Shown here in pieces: positions 26,139 through 34,878 of a stretch of 64,000 nt of DNA. Both the position numbers and the translations under genes were made by a program. Below the pieces are notes generated by a model. The model had not been told where the DNA came from. It saw only the letters and a list, made by a program, of their open reading frames with translations, and ran no database searches. The DNA comes from Pseudoalteromonas luteoviolacea DSM 6061 (GTDB lineage: Bacteria > Pseudomonadota > Gammaproteobacteria > Enterobacterales > Alteromonadaceae): contig NZ_AUYB01000125.1 of NCBI RefSeq assembly GCF_001625655.1, positions 1 through 64,000 of the forward strand. The letters are read 5' to 3'. Position 1 is the stretch's first letter; each line of letters starts with the position of its first letter.

Positions 26139-26985
26139 AAGCAATTGCTCCTTTACCCACGCCTTCGTATGCGCGCACTTTAACTTGTTTGTTTGGGTAT
26201 GACTTTTTAATTTCAGTTGCGAGGTAATCTGCAATACACTCTACTGTTGTATCACAGGGTAAAATCTCGCACCTTTGCTGACTAATGCTCATCTCGAAGT
26301 AACCTTGAGTTGACTCGTACGCAAAAGCGTAGTCTCCTTCGTTAGCTGTCACGTACTTTAATTGAGCATGCTCAATTAAATCTTCTTGAGTGCCTAAATA
26401 AATGTCTTCCCATTTTTGAGACCATTCTTTTTGCAATCTAGGCATACTCACGCCATCGAAGAAAATACCAATCAAAGAGCGATGGCCGTGAATAATGCGT
26501 TGGCAATTTCCATCGTGCTTTTTCAAACCATGGCTGTAATGATAGTAAAAGCTACTAGTTTCTTCAGGGCGTAAGGCAATTTCTATATCCTTCACGTTGT
26601 CGGGCATTTGAGGCAGTATTTGAGCTTTTAAAAAAGCAATAACAGACTGCTCGTCTATCTTGCTCCCTTCCACCATGCACACCGCTTCATCTGGTGCGCT
26701 CATAGCTAAATGGTGACCATTGAATTCATAATCGAACGTTACTCTGCCGTCGTTTTGCGCAAACTGACAATTTAGCTCTGAAGGAATAGCTAATTTATGA
26801 TCTATTGTATTATCGATGATGCTTTTGATCTGCTTTTTTACTTTGGCAAAGTCTAAAACCATAGACTCTTCATTAAGCTGACCGTGCAAAGTCATATCCA
26901 CAATCCAACTTTCACCAACCGCTCCACGTTTGGCACATAAGTAAGAAAAATCTATTACCGTCAAGGCATCTACAAAAAGGATCAT
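26131..26985 (-). CDS. 6-pyruvoyl-tetrahydropterin synthase/QueD-like protein with two PTPS domains
   Basis: 284 residues. Both halves resemble PTPS/QueD folds. The N-terminal half has VIDFSYLCAKRGAVGESW, then LDFAKVKKQIKSIIDNTIDHKL, a typical PTPS segment. The C-terminal half has HYSHGLKKHDGNCQRIIHGHRS, with the Cys and the His-Gly-His zinc residues, and ends in YEGVGKGAIAYA. Single-domain QueD (about 120 residues) makes 6-carboxytetrahydropterin for queuosine. This double form is probably a related enzyme, but its product is unproven. It is the first gene of a three-gene operon with an M23 peptidase and a thioesterase. The ATG is preceded by GGAAG. Confidence 0.82.
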   Translation of the reverse strand: MILFVDALTVIDFSYLCAKRGAVGESWIVDMTLHGQLNEESMVLDFAKVKKQIKSIIDNTIDHKLAIPSELNCQFAQNDGRVTFDYEFNGHHLAMSAPDEAVCMVEGSKIDEQSVIAFLKAQILPQMPDNVKDIEIALRPEETSSFYYHYSHGLKKHDGNCQRIIHGHRSLIGIFFDGVSMPRLQKEWSQKWEDIYLGTQEDLIEHAQLKYVTANEGDYAFAYESTQGYFEMSISQQRCEILPCDTTVECIADYLATEIKKSYPNKQVKVRAYEGVGKGAIAYA

Positions 26986-27079
26986 AAACTTCCATTAAAT
27001 TACTAACAAAACAATCTGATTATAAAGTTTTTTCAATCAAAAATCGCGTTTATCGTAAAGAGAATTAACTTTAATCTTT

Positions 27080-27108
27080 TTGACGACTATTCTAAGTAAA
27101 AATTTAAC
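27080..27108 (+). promoter_or_regulatory. Candidate sigma-70 promoter of fabA
   Basis: TTGACG (27080-27085) and TTTAAC (27103-27108) are spaced 17 bases apart, a good -35 with a weak -10. They lie just upstream of the FabR-type palindrome, so a bound repressor would block this promoter at about +8 to +26. Confidence 0.45.
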
Positions 27109-27123
27109 TGTTCAGAGTTGTTT

Positions 27124-27141
27124 AGCGTACAAGTGTACGCT
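27124..27141. promoter_or_regulatory. FabR-type operator upstream of fabA
   Basis: AGCGTACAAGTGTACGCT has perfect 8-base inverted arms (AGCGTACA and TGTACGCT) around a 2-base centre. This corresponds to the palindrome recognised by FabR, the TetR-family repressor of fabA and fabB in gammaproteobacteria (from memory of the family). It lies 36 bases before the fabA start. No fabR gene is in the window. Confidence 0.8.
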
Positions 27142-27177
27142 AGAGTACCCGCAATTAATAAATATAGAATGAATACT

Positions 27178-27693
27178 ATGGAACCTAAAAATAGCTATAC
27201 AAAAGAAGAACTAATCCTTTGTGCTGAAGGAAAGATGTTTGGTGAATACAATTGCCGTCTACCTATCGACAATATGTTGATGATGGACCGTATTGTAGAA
27301 ATCAACGAAGACGGTGGTGAATATGGTAAAGGCCAAATCGTTGCTGAGCTAGACATCAACCCTGACCTATGGTTCTTCGACTGCCACTTCCGTGGTGACC
27401 CGGTAATGCCTGGTTGTTTAGGACTGGACGCGATGTGGCAAATTGTTGGCTTTTTCCTAGGTTGGTCAGGTGGCCCTGGTTTAGGTCGCGCTTTGGGTGT
27501 AGGTGAAGTTAAATTCACAGGCCAAATCCTACCAACAGCTAAAAAAGTGACTTACCGCGTTGATATGAAGCGTGTGATCAAGCGTAAATTATTTATGGGA
27601 TTAGCAGATGGCGTTGTCGAAGTTGATGGCCGTGTTATCTATGAAGCTAAAGACCTAAAAGTAGGACTTTTCCAAGATACAAGCGCATTCTAA
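27178..27693 (+). CDS. fabA: 3-hydroxydecanoyl-ACP dehydratase/isomerase
   Basis: A 171-residue dehydratase that makes trans-2-decenoyl-ACP and isomerises it to cis-3, the branch point to unsaturated fatty acids. Length and sequence match E. coli FabA (172). Catalytic His70 (WFFDCHFRGDPVMPGC) and Asp84 (GLDAMW) are present, as is the GLFQDTSAF C-terminus. I set the start at the ATG at 27178 by alignment to the family; an in-frame start shortly upstream (MNT) is possible, and no strong ribosome site settles it. The FabR-type operator precedes it and a strong terminator follows, so it is monocistronic. Confidence 0.97.
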   Translation: MEPKNSYTKEELILCAEGKMFGEYNCRLPIDNMLMMDRIVEINEDGGEYGKGQIVAELDINPDLWFFDCHFRGDPVMPGCLGLDAMWQIVGFFLGWSGGPGLGRALGVGEVKFTGQILPTAKKVTYRVDMKRVIKRKLFMGLADGVVEVDGRVIYEAKDLKVGLFQDTSAF

Positions 27694-27714
27694 AAGTATT
27701 TTGTTGAAAAAATT

Positions 27715-27740
27715 AAGCCCCTTGTTTAAGGGGCTTTTTT
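27715..27740 (+). terminator. fabA terminator
   Basis: AAGCCCCTT (27715-27723) pairs with AAGGGGCTT (27728-27736) over GTTT, followed by TTTT. It lies between convergent fabA and rmf. Confidence 0.9.
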
Positions 27741-27768
27741 ATTACTCAAATTTGATGACGGTGTTGTT

Positions 27769-27939
27769 TTACGTTTTAAACATGTTGCGATTGTCTATGG
27801 CCTCTCGCCAGCCACCTAACCATTCTGATCTGTGCTCAATTTGCTGATATGGACATAAATCTTTGGACCGCCCTGCTAAACCTGCTTTAAATCCTTGCGA
27901 GTGTGCTCTCTCTAAACGGTCTCTTTTCTGTCTCTTCAT
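27769..27939 (-). CDS. rmf: Ribosome modulation factor
   Basis: A 56-residue basic protein that dimerises 70S ribosomes into inactive 100S particles in stationary phase. It is nearly colinear with E. coli RMF: MKRQKRDRLERAHSQGFKAG, then LAGRSKDLCPYQ and SEWLGGWREAI. The start is the ATG ending at 27939, with GAGGAA eight bases upstream; a seven-codon upstream extension is not in homologues. fabA is its neighbour, as in enterobacteria, though here the two converge. Confidence 0.96.
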   Translation of the reverse strand: MKRQKRDRLERAHSQGFKAGLAGRSKDLCPYQQIEHRSEWLGGWREAIDNRNMFKT

Positions 27940-28430
27940 AGGTAAATTCCTCACCTTCAATTTTTGATTGCTTTAGTCTTATGACATCCACATTTAATAA
28001 ATAGTTAACGCAACCGTAATTTTCAACTTCTTTGAGCTTTATACTCTGCTTTGTTAAGAATTATCTCTTTAAATTTCGATGCCAGCTTGTGAGAAAAAAC
28101 TCAGTTGCACAGTTCACCGTTAAACTATCTAGGATAGAATCAAAATTAGTTTTGCAATAATGGTAACAATAAGCACCCCGCCCGCAGCAGAAAATGTGCG
28201 CGCATTGCTTATTCAGTAGGAATGGCCAAACCTCAAGACTCAATTAATCATAGATTACGATCACATGCAATATTTAAACGGTGAGAACTTTATTAGAATT
28301 TTTGATAGAGAATGAGTAAGCTAAATTTCAGCTAAATATAAATATTCAATGCAACTTATTAGTAAATTTAAGAATATCCACACTCCTTATGGCGTAAAAA
28401 AACATTCATTATTTTGTCATAAAAAAGGCC
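27940..28430. other. Intergenic region between rmf and serS with an inverted repeat
   Basis: About 490 bases with no supported gene; a 60-codon minus-strand frame at 28061-28243 lacks a ribosome site and recognisable product. It contains the rmf promoter region. An unexplained inverted repeat, AATAAGCA (28168-28175) and TGCTTATT (28206-28213), encloses a GC-rich 30-base loop, in contrast to the AT-rich surroundings. Confidence 0.45.
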
Positions 28431-28455
28431 GCTAGATAGCGGCCTGATATCAATA
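28431..28455 (-). terminator. serS terminator
   Basis: AGGCCGC (28436-28442) pairs with GCGGCCT (28449-28455) over TAGATA. On the minus strand the stem is followed by a run of six U residues, just after the serS stop. Confidence 0.88.
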
Positions 28456-28466
28456 ACTTGGAAAAG

Positions 28467-29756
28467 TTACTTTAATACTTCTAAGCCACCCATGTATGGC
28501 TTAAGTGCTTCTGGTACGATAATAGAACCATCTTCTTGTTGATAATTTTCTAATATTGCAACCAGAGTACGGCCCACTGCAAGACCAGAACCATTCAGTG
28601 TATGAAGTAGTTCAGGCTTTTTCTCTCCTGCTCGACGAAAACGCGCTTGCATTCTTCGAGCCTGGAAGTCCTGCATATTAGAGCAAGAAGAAATTTCACG
28701 GTACGTGTTCTGAGCTGGGAGCCATACTTCAAGATCATATGTTTTTGCTGCACCGAAGCCCATATCACCTGTACACAGTACAACTTTACGATAAGGTAAT
28801 TCTAGCGCTTGTAGAATTGCTTCTGCATGGCCTGTTAGCTCTTCAAGCGCATTCATTGAGTCTTCTGGCTTTACAAGCTGTACTAATTCAACTTTGTCGA
28901 ATTGATGCTGTCTGATTAGTCCACGCGTATCTCGGCCATAGCTACCGGCTTCACTTCTGAAACATGGTGTATGTGCAGTCATGCGGATTGGTAACTCTTT
29001 CTCATCGTAGATTTCATCACGCGCACAGTTGGTCAGTGGGACTTCCGCGGTTGGAATTAGGCTATAGCCGTCTTGATCTTCTTCCAGTACTTCTGTGTGG
29101 AACAAATCAGCAGCAAACTTCGGAAGTTGGCCTGTACCAAACAAACTTGCCTTATTCACTAGGTATGGTACGTACATCTCTGTGTAGCCGTTCTTGTCTG
29201 TGTGCGTATCGAGCATCAACTGTACAAGAGCACGGTGCATTCTTGCTACACCACCACGCATTACAGTAAAGCGTGAACCGCTTAACTTAACACCAGTCTC
29301 AAAATCTAAGCCTTTATCCAGTGCTTCACCCAAATCTACATGATCTTTAACCTCAAAATCATATTGCTTTGGTTCACCCCATTTAGACACTTCAACATTG
29401 TCATCTTCGTCAGCACCTGCAGGTACGTCTTCAGCAGGTAAATTAGGTAGTGTTAGAGCGATATCTTGTAATTCAGCAAGCACTTTATCTTGTTCTGCTT
29501 TTGCCGCAGATAATTGGTCGCCTAAATCAGCAACTGCATCCAAAAGAGGTTGAACATCTTCGCCCTTCGCTTTAGCCTGACCAATTGCTTTGGAACGACT
29601 GTTGCGCTCACTCTGTAATTCTTGAGTTCTTGTTTGTAGAGTTTTACGCTGCTCTTCAAGCGCGTTAATTGCAGCAACGTCTAATTCAAAGCCACGTTTT
29701 TTCAAGCGCGTCGCAGCTTCTTCAATATCTTGTCTTAAAAACTTTGGATCTAACAT
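28467..29756 (-). CDS. serS: Seryl-tRNA synthetase
   Basis: A 429-residue class II aminoacyl-tRNA synthetase that charges tRNA-Ser and, for selenocysteine users, tRNA-Sec. The N-terminal coiled-coil arm is visible (about residues 25-100, with QTRTQELQSERNSRSKAIG). Motif 2 is TPCFRSEAGSYGRDTRGLIR, and motif 3 is NGSGLAVGRTLVAILENYQ. Length matches E. coli (430). It is the last gene of the ftsK-lolA-rarA-crcB-serS run, with a 10-nt gap after crcB and a strong terminator downstream. Confidence 0.98.
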   Translation of the reverse strand: MLDPKFLRQDIEEAATRLKKRGFELDVAAINALEEQRKTLQTRTQELQSERNSRSKAIGQAKAKGEDVQPLLDAVADLGDQLSAAKAEQDKVLAELQDIALTLPNLPAEDVPAGADEDDNVEVSKWGEPKQYDFEVKDHVDLGEALDKGLDFETGVKLSGSRFTVMRGGVARMHRALVQLMLDTHTDKNGYTEMYVPYLVNKASLFGTGQLPKFAADLFHTEVLEEDQDGYSLIPTAEVPLTNCARDEIYDEKELPIRMTAHTPCFRSEAGSYGRDTRGLIRQHQFDKVELVQLVKPEDSMNALEELTGHAEAILQALELPYRKVVLCTGDMGFGAAKTYDLEVWLPAQNTYREISSCSNMQDFQARRMQARFRRAGEKKPELLHTLNGSGLAVGRTLVAILENYQQEDGSIIVPEALKPYMGGLEVLK

Positions 29757-29766
29757 GTTTGTTCTT

Positions 29767-30153
29767 TTAACCTTTTTGCATGACTAAGCAAAGACCTATC
29801 CAGGCCATAAAAATACATATAACAACATTCAACGTAATATTCAGTGCCATTTTCAAAATGTGTCCTTGCTGCAACAGCAACAAGCTATCCATTGAGAATG
29901 TCGAAAATGTCGTCAAAGCACCTAAAAACCCTATTCCCACCAGCGCCTTAGCTGGCGATACAGCGATTATCTGCTTTTCGATTAATCCGTAGAGAATGCC
30001 CATCAACAGTGAACCAAGAATATTAACGGTCAATGTCCCAAAAGGGAATCCCTTACCACCGAGTTTTAGCACAATATCACTAATAAAAAACCGTAGGCAG
30101 GCACCAAACGCACCACCTACGGCTATCATTAAATAGGTTTTAATCATTTCCAT
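29767..30153 (-). CDS. crcB: Fluoride channel (Fluc/CrcB)
   Basis: A 128-residue membrane protein that exports fluoride as a dual-topology dimer. Four hydrophobic segments and the family motifs GGAFGACLRF, GTLTVNILGSLLMG and GFLGALTTFSTFS are present, including the phenylalanine track. Its ATG directly follows the TAG stop of rarA; a second ATG two codons later is also possible. No fluoride riboswitch is visible, which fits its position inside a housekeeping operon. Confidence 0.94.
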   Translation of the reverse strand: MEMIKTYLMIAVGGAFGACLRFFISDIVLKLGGKGFPFGTLTVNILGSLLMGILYGLIEKQIIAVSPAKALVGIGFLGALTTFSTFSMDSLLLLQQGHILKMALNITLNVVICIFMAWIGLCLVMQKG

Positions 30154-31509
30154 CTAGGATTTATCCGGCATTTTTCCATATCTTTGTTGACCACTACTCC
30201 CATCAAGAGACTTGAGATAGTCTAGCTTTTCACCAATTTGTTTCTCAAGCCCACGATCTGTAGGAAAGTAATATTGCCTATCAGAGATGGCTTCAGGAAA
30301 GTAATTTTCACCAGCGGCATACGCTCCACTTTCATCGTGTGCATAACGATATGCTTCGCCAAACCCCATTTCTTTCATCAATTTTGTTGGCGCATTTCTC
30401 AAGTGTTCTGGTACAGGTAAATCTGGGTCCGACATCGCATCGCGCTTTGCCTGTTTAAACGCAGTATAAACAGCATTGCTTTTTGCCGCGCTGGCAAGGT
30501 AAATTGTCGCTTGTGCAATTGCCCTTTCTCCTTCAGCAGGACCTACTCTATGGTAAATATCCCAAGCGTTTAACGCCACCTGCATGGCTCTGGGGTCCGC
30601 ATTACCAATATCTTCAGTAGCGATAGCTAAAAGCCGTCGAGCCACATATAAAGGGTCACCGCCACCAGCTAATATTCGACAATACCAATAAAGTGCAGCA
30701 TCAGGGGAACTACCTCTCACCGATTTATGAAAAGCTGAGATCAGATCGTAATAAATATCTCCGCCCTTGTCATACTTTGCTAAATGACTGGGCAAAACCT
30801 GTTCAAGAACCTCACTACCAACCTCAACTGACTCACCAACTTGCTTCCCTAAATCAACGGCTTGCTCCAGTAGGTTAAGCGCTTTTCGTGTATCCCCATC
30901 CGCTGCCTTTGCAATGGCATTAAGTGCCAAGTCCGAGATAGTGATATTTAGTTTGCTCAGTTGTTGGTCTTCTTTAAGCGCTCTAATTAGCGCCGCAACG
31001 AGCTCATCTAAAGATAAAGGCTTAAGAGTGTATACGCGTGCTCTTGATAAAATCGCGTTATTGAGTGCAAATGACGGGTTTTCAGTGGTTGCCCCAATAA
31101 ATACAAAAGTGCCATCTTCAATATGTGGCAAAAATGCATCTTGTTGTGACTTATTAAAGCGGTGTACTTCATCAACAAAAAGTAAGGTTCTGCGCCCAGA
31201 CTGAGAAAGCCTGCTCTTGGCTTCTAACACAACTTCTCTAATCTCTTTAACACCTGCTGTCACTGCCGACAACTTGGCTAATTCTGCATTCGCATGGTTT
31301 GCTATGATTTCTGCCAGGGTCGTTTTGCCAACCCCGGGAGGCCCCCAGAGGATTAAGCTATGGCATTTACCCTGCTCAATAGCACGATAAAGAACAGACC
31401 CTTCAGTAAGGATGTGCGTTTGGCCGATATAGCCCTGTAACGACTTTGGCCGCATTCTAGCGGCCAAAGGTCTTACATCAGGTGCAAAGTCAAATCCTAA
31501 ATTAGTCAC
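30154..31509 (-). CDS. rarA: Replication-associated recombination protein A (RarA/MgsA)
   Basis: A 451-residue AAA+ ATPase acting at stalled replication forks; related to clamp loaders and WRNIP1. The Walker A sequence GPPGVGKT is at residues 56-63, Walker B is LLFVDEVHRF, sensor 1 is FIGATTENPSF, and the C-terminal tetramerisation domain has DAALYWYCRILAGGGDPLYVARRL. The start is GTG (31507-31509), overlapping the lolA stop by 8 bases. crcB follows with no gap. Confidence 0.96.
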   Translation of the reverse strand: MTNLGFDFAPDVRPLAARMRPKSLQGYIGQTHILTEGSVLYRAIEQGKCHSLILWGPPGVGKTTLAEIIANHANAELAKLSAVTAGVKEIREVVLEAKSRLSQSGRRTLLFVDEVHRFNKSQQDAFLPHIEDGTFVFIGATTENPSFALNNAILSRARVYTLKPLSLDELVAALIRALKEDQQLSKLNITISDLALNAIAKAADGDTRKALNLLEQAVDLGKQVGESVEVGSEVLEQVLPSHLAKYDKGGDIYYDLISAFHKSVRGSSPDAALYWYCRILAGGGDPLYVARRLLAIATEDIGNADPRAMQVALNAWDIYHRVGPAEGERAIAQATIYLASAAKSNAVYTAFKQAKRDAMSDPDLPVPEHLRNAPTKLMKEMGFGEAYRYAHDESGAYAAGENYFPEAISDRQYYFPTDRGLEKQIGEKLDYLKSLDGSSGQQRYGKMPDKS

Positions 31510-32131
31510 TTTCTGTTTGGTCGTCTATGACCACTCCATGAGGGATTTTAAAGGTAAAGGATGCGTCTTCTAACTGTATGTTTGTTTTGGCATTTAGAAA
31601 TTTAAAGGTCGACGTTTGACCTGATGCATCCTTTATTTTTAGAGCATTAATCTCTACTCCTTTTTGCTTAAATATAATGTCCAGTAACTCAACTTGAGAT
31701 TCTACGTTTTGCTTTGGAGATACTCGATATCCGTCTTCAATTTTTACAACTTGGTATTTTTCCCATTGTGCTTTATCTTGTGTGGTTAATAATACAAATG
31801 GCGTTGTGTCAATCAAACCTGCCGTTTTCATCACTGTGACTTGTTCTGCAAAACTATCAAAGTAAAAGGTTTTTTTACCATCAGACACAAGTAGAGTTTC
31901 ATCCGGTTCTGTTTGTTGCCAACGTATCTTAGATGGATATTTCAACGCAATATTACCCACACCGTCTTGCAACAATGCTCCTTCTTCATCTTTCACTTGC
32001 TGTGTGAAATCAGCTTGAAATGTATTTAATGCTTTTAATTTTAACTTTAATGCTTCGGCGTCACTCGCCATTGCTTGTGACATAGCACCAATTGTTACAC
32101 CTAGTACTAAGGCGATTGTTCTAAACTTCAT
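31502..32131 (-). CDS. lolA: Outer-membrane lipoprotein carrier protein LolA
   Basis: A 209-residue periplasmic chaperone that moves lipoproteins from LolCDE to LolB. It has a signal peptide (MKFRTIALVLGVTIGAMSQAMA) and the LolA pattern NTFQADFTQQVKDEEG, YPSKIRWQQTEPDETLLVSDGK and YFDSFAEQVTV. The start is the ATG ending at 32131, with GGTGGAG in the end of ftsK as ribosome site; an in-frame codon five residues earlier is less likely. It overlaps rarA at its 3' end, so translation is coupled. Confidence 0.95.
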   Translation of the reverse strand: MKFRTIALVLGVTIGAMSQAMASDAEALKLKLKALNTFQADFTQQVKDEEGALLQDGVGNIALKYPSKIRWQQTEPDETLLVSDGKKTFYFDSFAEQVTVMKTAGLIDTTPFVLLTTQDKAQWEKYQVVKIEDGYRVSPKQNVESQVELLDIIFKQKGVEINALKIKDASGQTSTFKFLNAKTNIQLEDASFTFKIPHGVVIDDQTESD

Positions 32132-32132
32132 C

Positions 32133-34811
32133 TTAATTTGCTCCACCTTTCGGTACTAATACTTCTCTTGCGCCATTGTGCCCTGGTGCGCTTACCACAC
32201 CTGACATTTCCATCTGTTCAACCAGACGGGCAGCTCTGTTGTAGCCTACTCGCAACTTACGCTGAACGCTCGAGACTGATACTTTACCTGTTTCAATTAC
32301 AAATGCGACTGCTTCGTCATAAAGAGGATCTGACTCTTCATCAGCGCCTTCTGCTTGCTCTCCTGGCAGTAATATTTCTTCTGTCGCTTCACCACACAAG
32401 ATGTCTTCAATGTAGTTTGGCTTGCCTCTGGCTTTCCAATCATTTACAACAGCATGCACTTCATGGTCGTCGACAAAAGCGCCGTGTACACGTATCGGGA
32501 CGCTTGTACCTGGCGGTAAATAAAGCATATCACCCATACCAAGCAGGTTTTCAGCACCTTGCTGATCCAAAATGGTTCTCGAATCTATTTTACTAGAAAC
32601 CTGAAATGCCATTCTGGTAGGAATGTTTGCCTTTATCAAACCAGTAATAACATCAACAGAGGGCCTTTGAGTTGCCAAAACTAAGTGAATCCCTGCTGCA
32701 CGTGCTTTTTGTGCAATACGTGCGATAAGCTCTTCAACCTTTTTACCAACAATCATCATCATGTCGGCAAATTCATCAATTACAACAACAATGCTGGGTA
32801 GCTTATCTAGCTCTTCTGGGCCATCAGCCATACCATCAGTGTCTTTAAATAATGGGTCCAAGATTGGGTGACCAGCTTCTTTAGCAGCCATCACTTTTTG
32901 GTTATAACCTTTAAGGTTTCTAACCCCTAATGCAGACATAAGCTTGTAACGGCGCTCCATTTCACCTACACACCAACGCAATGCATTGGCAGCCTCTTTC
33001 ATGTCAGTTACCACTTCACACAATAAATGAGGTATTCCTTCATATACGGATAATTCCAACATTTTAGGGTCGATCATTATCATACGTACATCTTCAGGCG
33101 GTGATTTATACAACAAGCTTAATATCATTACATTAACGCCAACTGACTTACCTGAACCAGTAGTACCTGCAACGAGCAAGTGAGGCATTTTAGCTAAGTC
33201 AGCGACGACCGGCTCACCAGCAATATCTTTACCCAATACCATGGTAAGTGGTGATGCATTTTGTTCAAACTTTGGCGCATTAATGACTTCAGATAAGCGA
33301 ACAATCTCACGGTTTTTATTTGGCAGCTCAAGACCCACATATGTCTTGCCAGGGATAACCTCAACAACTCGTACACTAACCGCCGATAAAGAACGCGCTA
33401 AATCTTTTGCTAATCCGGTAATCTTGGCAACCTTAATACCTGGAGCAAGATCTAATTCAAAACGCGTTACAACTGGCCCTGGGTAAACCCCAACTACAGC
33501 TGCTTGAATATTGAAATCGAGTAACTTTGCTTCAACTAAACGAGATACAGTTTCTAATTCTTCTTTAGTGATTGGATTTTTAGCTTTGTCAGGTCTGTCT
33601 AACAAGTCTAAAGACGGCAATGGATCCGTAGGCGGCTCTGCCTCGAGTAATGCTTCAAACTGCTCTTTTGCAGAAGGTGGGGGCTGATACGCAGGCTTAT
33701 GTGAACTTTTTTCTTCCTTTGCCTTGTTAATTGGACGAGCGGGAGAAACAACGGTTGTAGTAGGTTCTTCTTTTACCGCTGCGTCATCTAATGCATTGAG
33801 CGCAGCAACTGTATCTAAAGACTCATCATCAATTGCTGAGAAATTTATTTCCTGCTCTAAAATGTGATCTAACTCATCAAACACATCAGATGAAACTGGC
33901 GCACCAATCTCTTGGCTATCTTCATTAAAGCTAGGTTCGATAATAGTTCCTAGCTGTGGTTCAGGCTTTTTCCCGACCGCAGAAAACAGCTTATCTTTTA
34001 ACTTAAGTGGCTTGCTTGCATTGTCCACTTCTTTCGGGGCATTTTGTAAGCCCTCTTCCAGCTCAGTAACTTGGTTGCTCTCAACAGAATTGTGAGCGCG
34101 CTCAATTTCAGTATCAACAACCTCCTCGGTGCGCTCCACACTAGGCTCATTCGCTACCGAGTTTTCTGGTACTTCAATTATTTCAGACTCATAGATAGGT
34201 TGCTTTGCTTGTTCGGTGCTGTGTTTGCGTTGTTTGAATTTCGCAATCAGGTATTTTATGAAATTAACAACTTTTTCACCTAAATAATCCACAGCCTCAA
34301 CCCAGGAAACGCCCGTTAAAAGCGTAATTCCGGCAAAGAAAAAGCAAAGGAGTAAAATAGATGTTCCGGTAAAGTTAAACGCAGGCATCATCGCACCAGC
34401 AACAATGTCCCCTACTACCCCACCAGATGAAAATGTATAAATATCGTCGAAGTTTATACTGCTAATTGCGCTTGCAGATGCAATAAACAAGGTTGCACCA
34501 ATTAATCTCAGTCCGAGTGTGGTGTAATCCAACTGCAGCAATTTGTGGGGCTTCTTAAATATCAAATACCCAAACAACTGCATTGCAGCAGGTACCAAAA
34601 ATGCCAACCAGCCAAAACTCAATAGCAATATGTCGGCAACCCACGCTCCAGCAGCTCCCGTAATATTATTGACCTTCACAAACTCCCCAGCTTGTGTCCA
34701 AGCAGGATCTGCTGGGTCAAATGATATCAAGGCGCAAAGCGTAAAAATTGCTGCTGCTGTGCTGACTATGAGACCTGTTTCAAGAAGGCGCTGAACACCA
34801 TTTAAGCGCAT
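32133..34811 (-). CDS. ftsK: DNA translocase FtsK
   Basis: An 892-residue division-site DNA pump that clears the chromosome dimer-resolution region. There are about four membrane segments in residues 1-185, then an acidic, low-complexity linker (about 200-400), much shorter than in E. coli FtsK (1329 residues in all). The motor domain has Walker A GTTGSGKSVGVN and Walker B VVVIDEFADMMM. The gamma winged helix at the end (SVQRKLRVGYNRAARLVEQME) should read KOPS sequences. I start at the ATG ending at 34811, where AGG lies nine bases upstream, rather than the TTG at 34820. lolA follows immediately. Confidence 0.96.
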   Translation of the reverse strand: MRLNGVQRLLETGLIVSTAAAIFTLCALISFDPADPAWTQAGEFVKVNNITGAAGAWVADILLLSFGWLAFLVPAAMQLFGYLIFKKPHKLLQLDYTTLGLRLIGATLFIASASAISSINFDDIYTFSSGGVVGDIVAGAMMPAFNFTGTSILLLCFFFAGITLLTGVSWVEAVDYLGEKVVNFIKYLIAKFKQRKHSTEQAKQPIYESEIIEVPENSVANEPSVERTEEVVDTEIERAHNSVESNQVTELEEGLQNAPKEVDNASKPLKLKDKLFSAVGKKPEPQLGTIIEPSFNEDSQEIGAPVSSDVFDELDHILEQEINFSAIDDESLDTVAALNALDDAAVKEEPTTTVVSPARPINKAKEEKSSHKPAYQPPPSAKEQFEALLEAEPPTDPLPSLDLLDRPDKAKNPITKEELETVSRLVEAKLLDFNIQAAVVGVYPGPVVTRFELDLAPGIKVAKITGLAKDLARSLSAVSVRVVEVIPGKTYVGLELPNKNREIVRLSEVINAPKFEQNASPLTMVLGKDIAGEPVVADLAKMPHLLVAGTTGSGKSVGVNVMILSLLYKSPPEDVRMIMIDPKMLELSVYEGIPHLLCEVVTDMKEAANALRWCVGEMERRYKLMSALGVRNLKGYNQKVMAAKEAGHPILDPLFKDTDGMADGPEELDKLPSIVVVIDEFADMMMIVGKKVEELIARIAQKARAAGIHLVLATQRPSVDVITGLIKANIPTRMAFQVSSKIDSRTILDQQGAENLLGMGDMLYLPPGTSVPIRVHGAFVDDHEVHAVVNDWKARGKPNYIEDILCGEATEEILLPGEQAEGADEESDPLYDEAVAFVIETGKVSVSSVQRKLRVGYNRAARLVEQMEMSGVVSAPGHNGAREVLVPKGGAN

Positions 34812-34878
34812 TAAACTCAACCTGTATTATCTTTTGTTATAAACTTCTATTATAGAGTACACCATATCAAGAAATTCT

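Noticed and set aside
28061..28243. 60-codon minus-strand frame between rmf and serS
   Set aside because: No ribosome site, no known family, cysteine/histidine-rich random-looking sequence, and it spans the unexplained inverted repeat.
29767..30153. Possible fluoride riboswitch for crcB
   Set aside because: crcB abuts the rarA stop codon, so there is no room for a leader, and no riboswitch fold is visible upstream.
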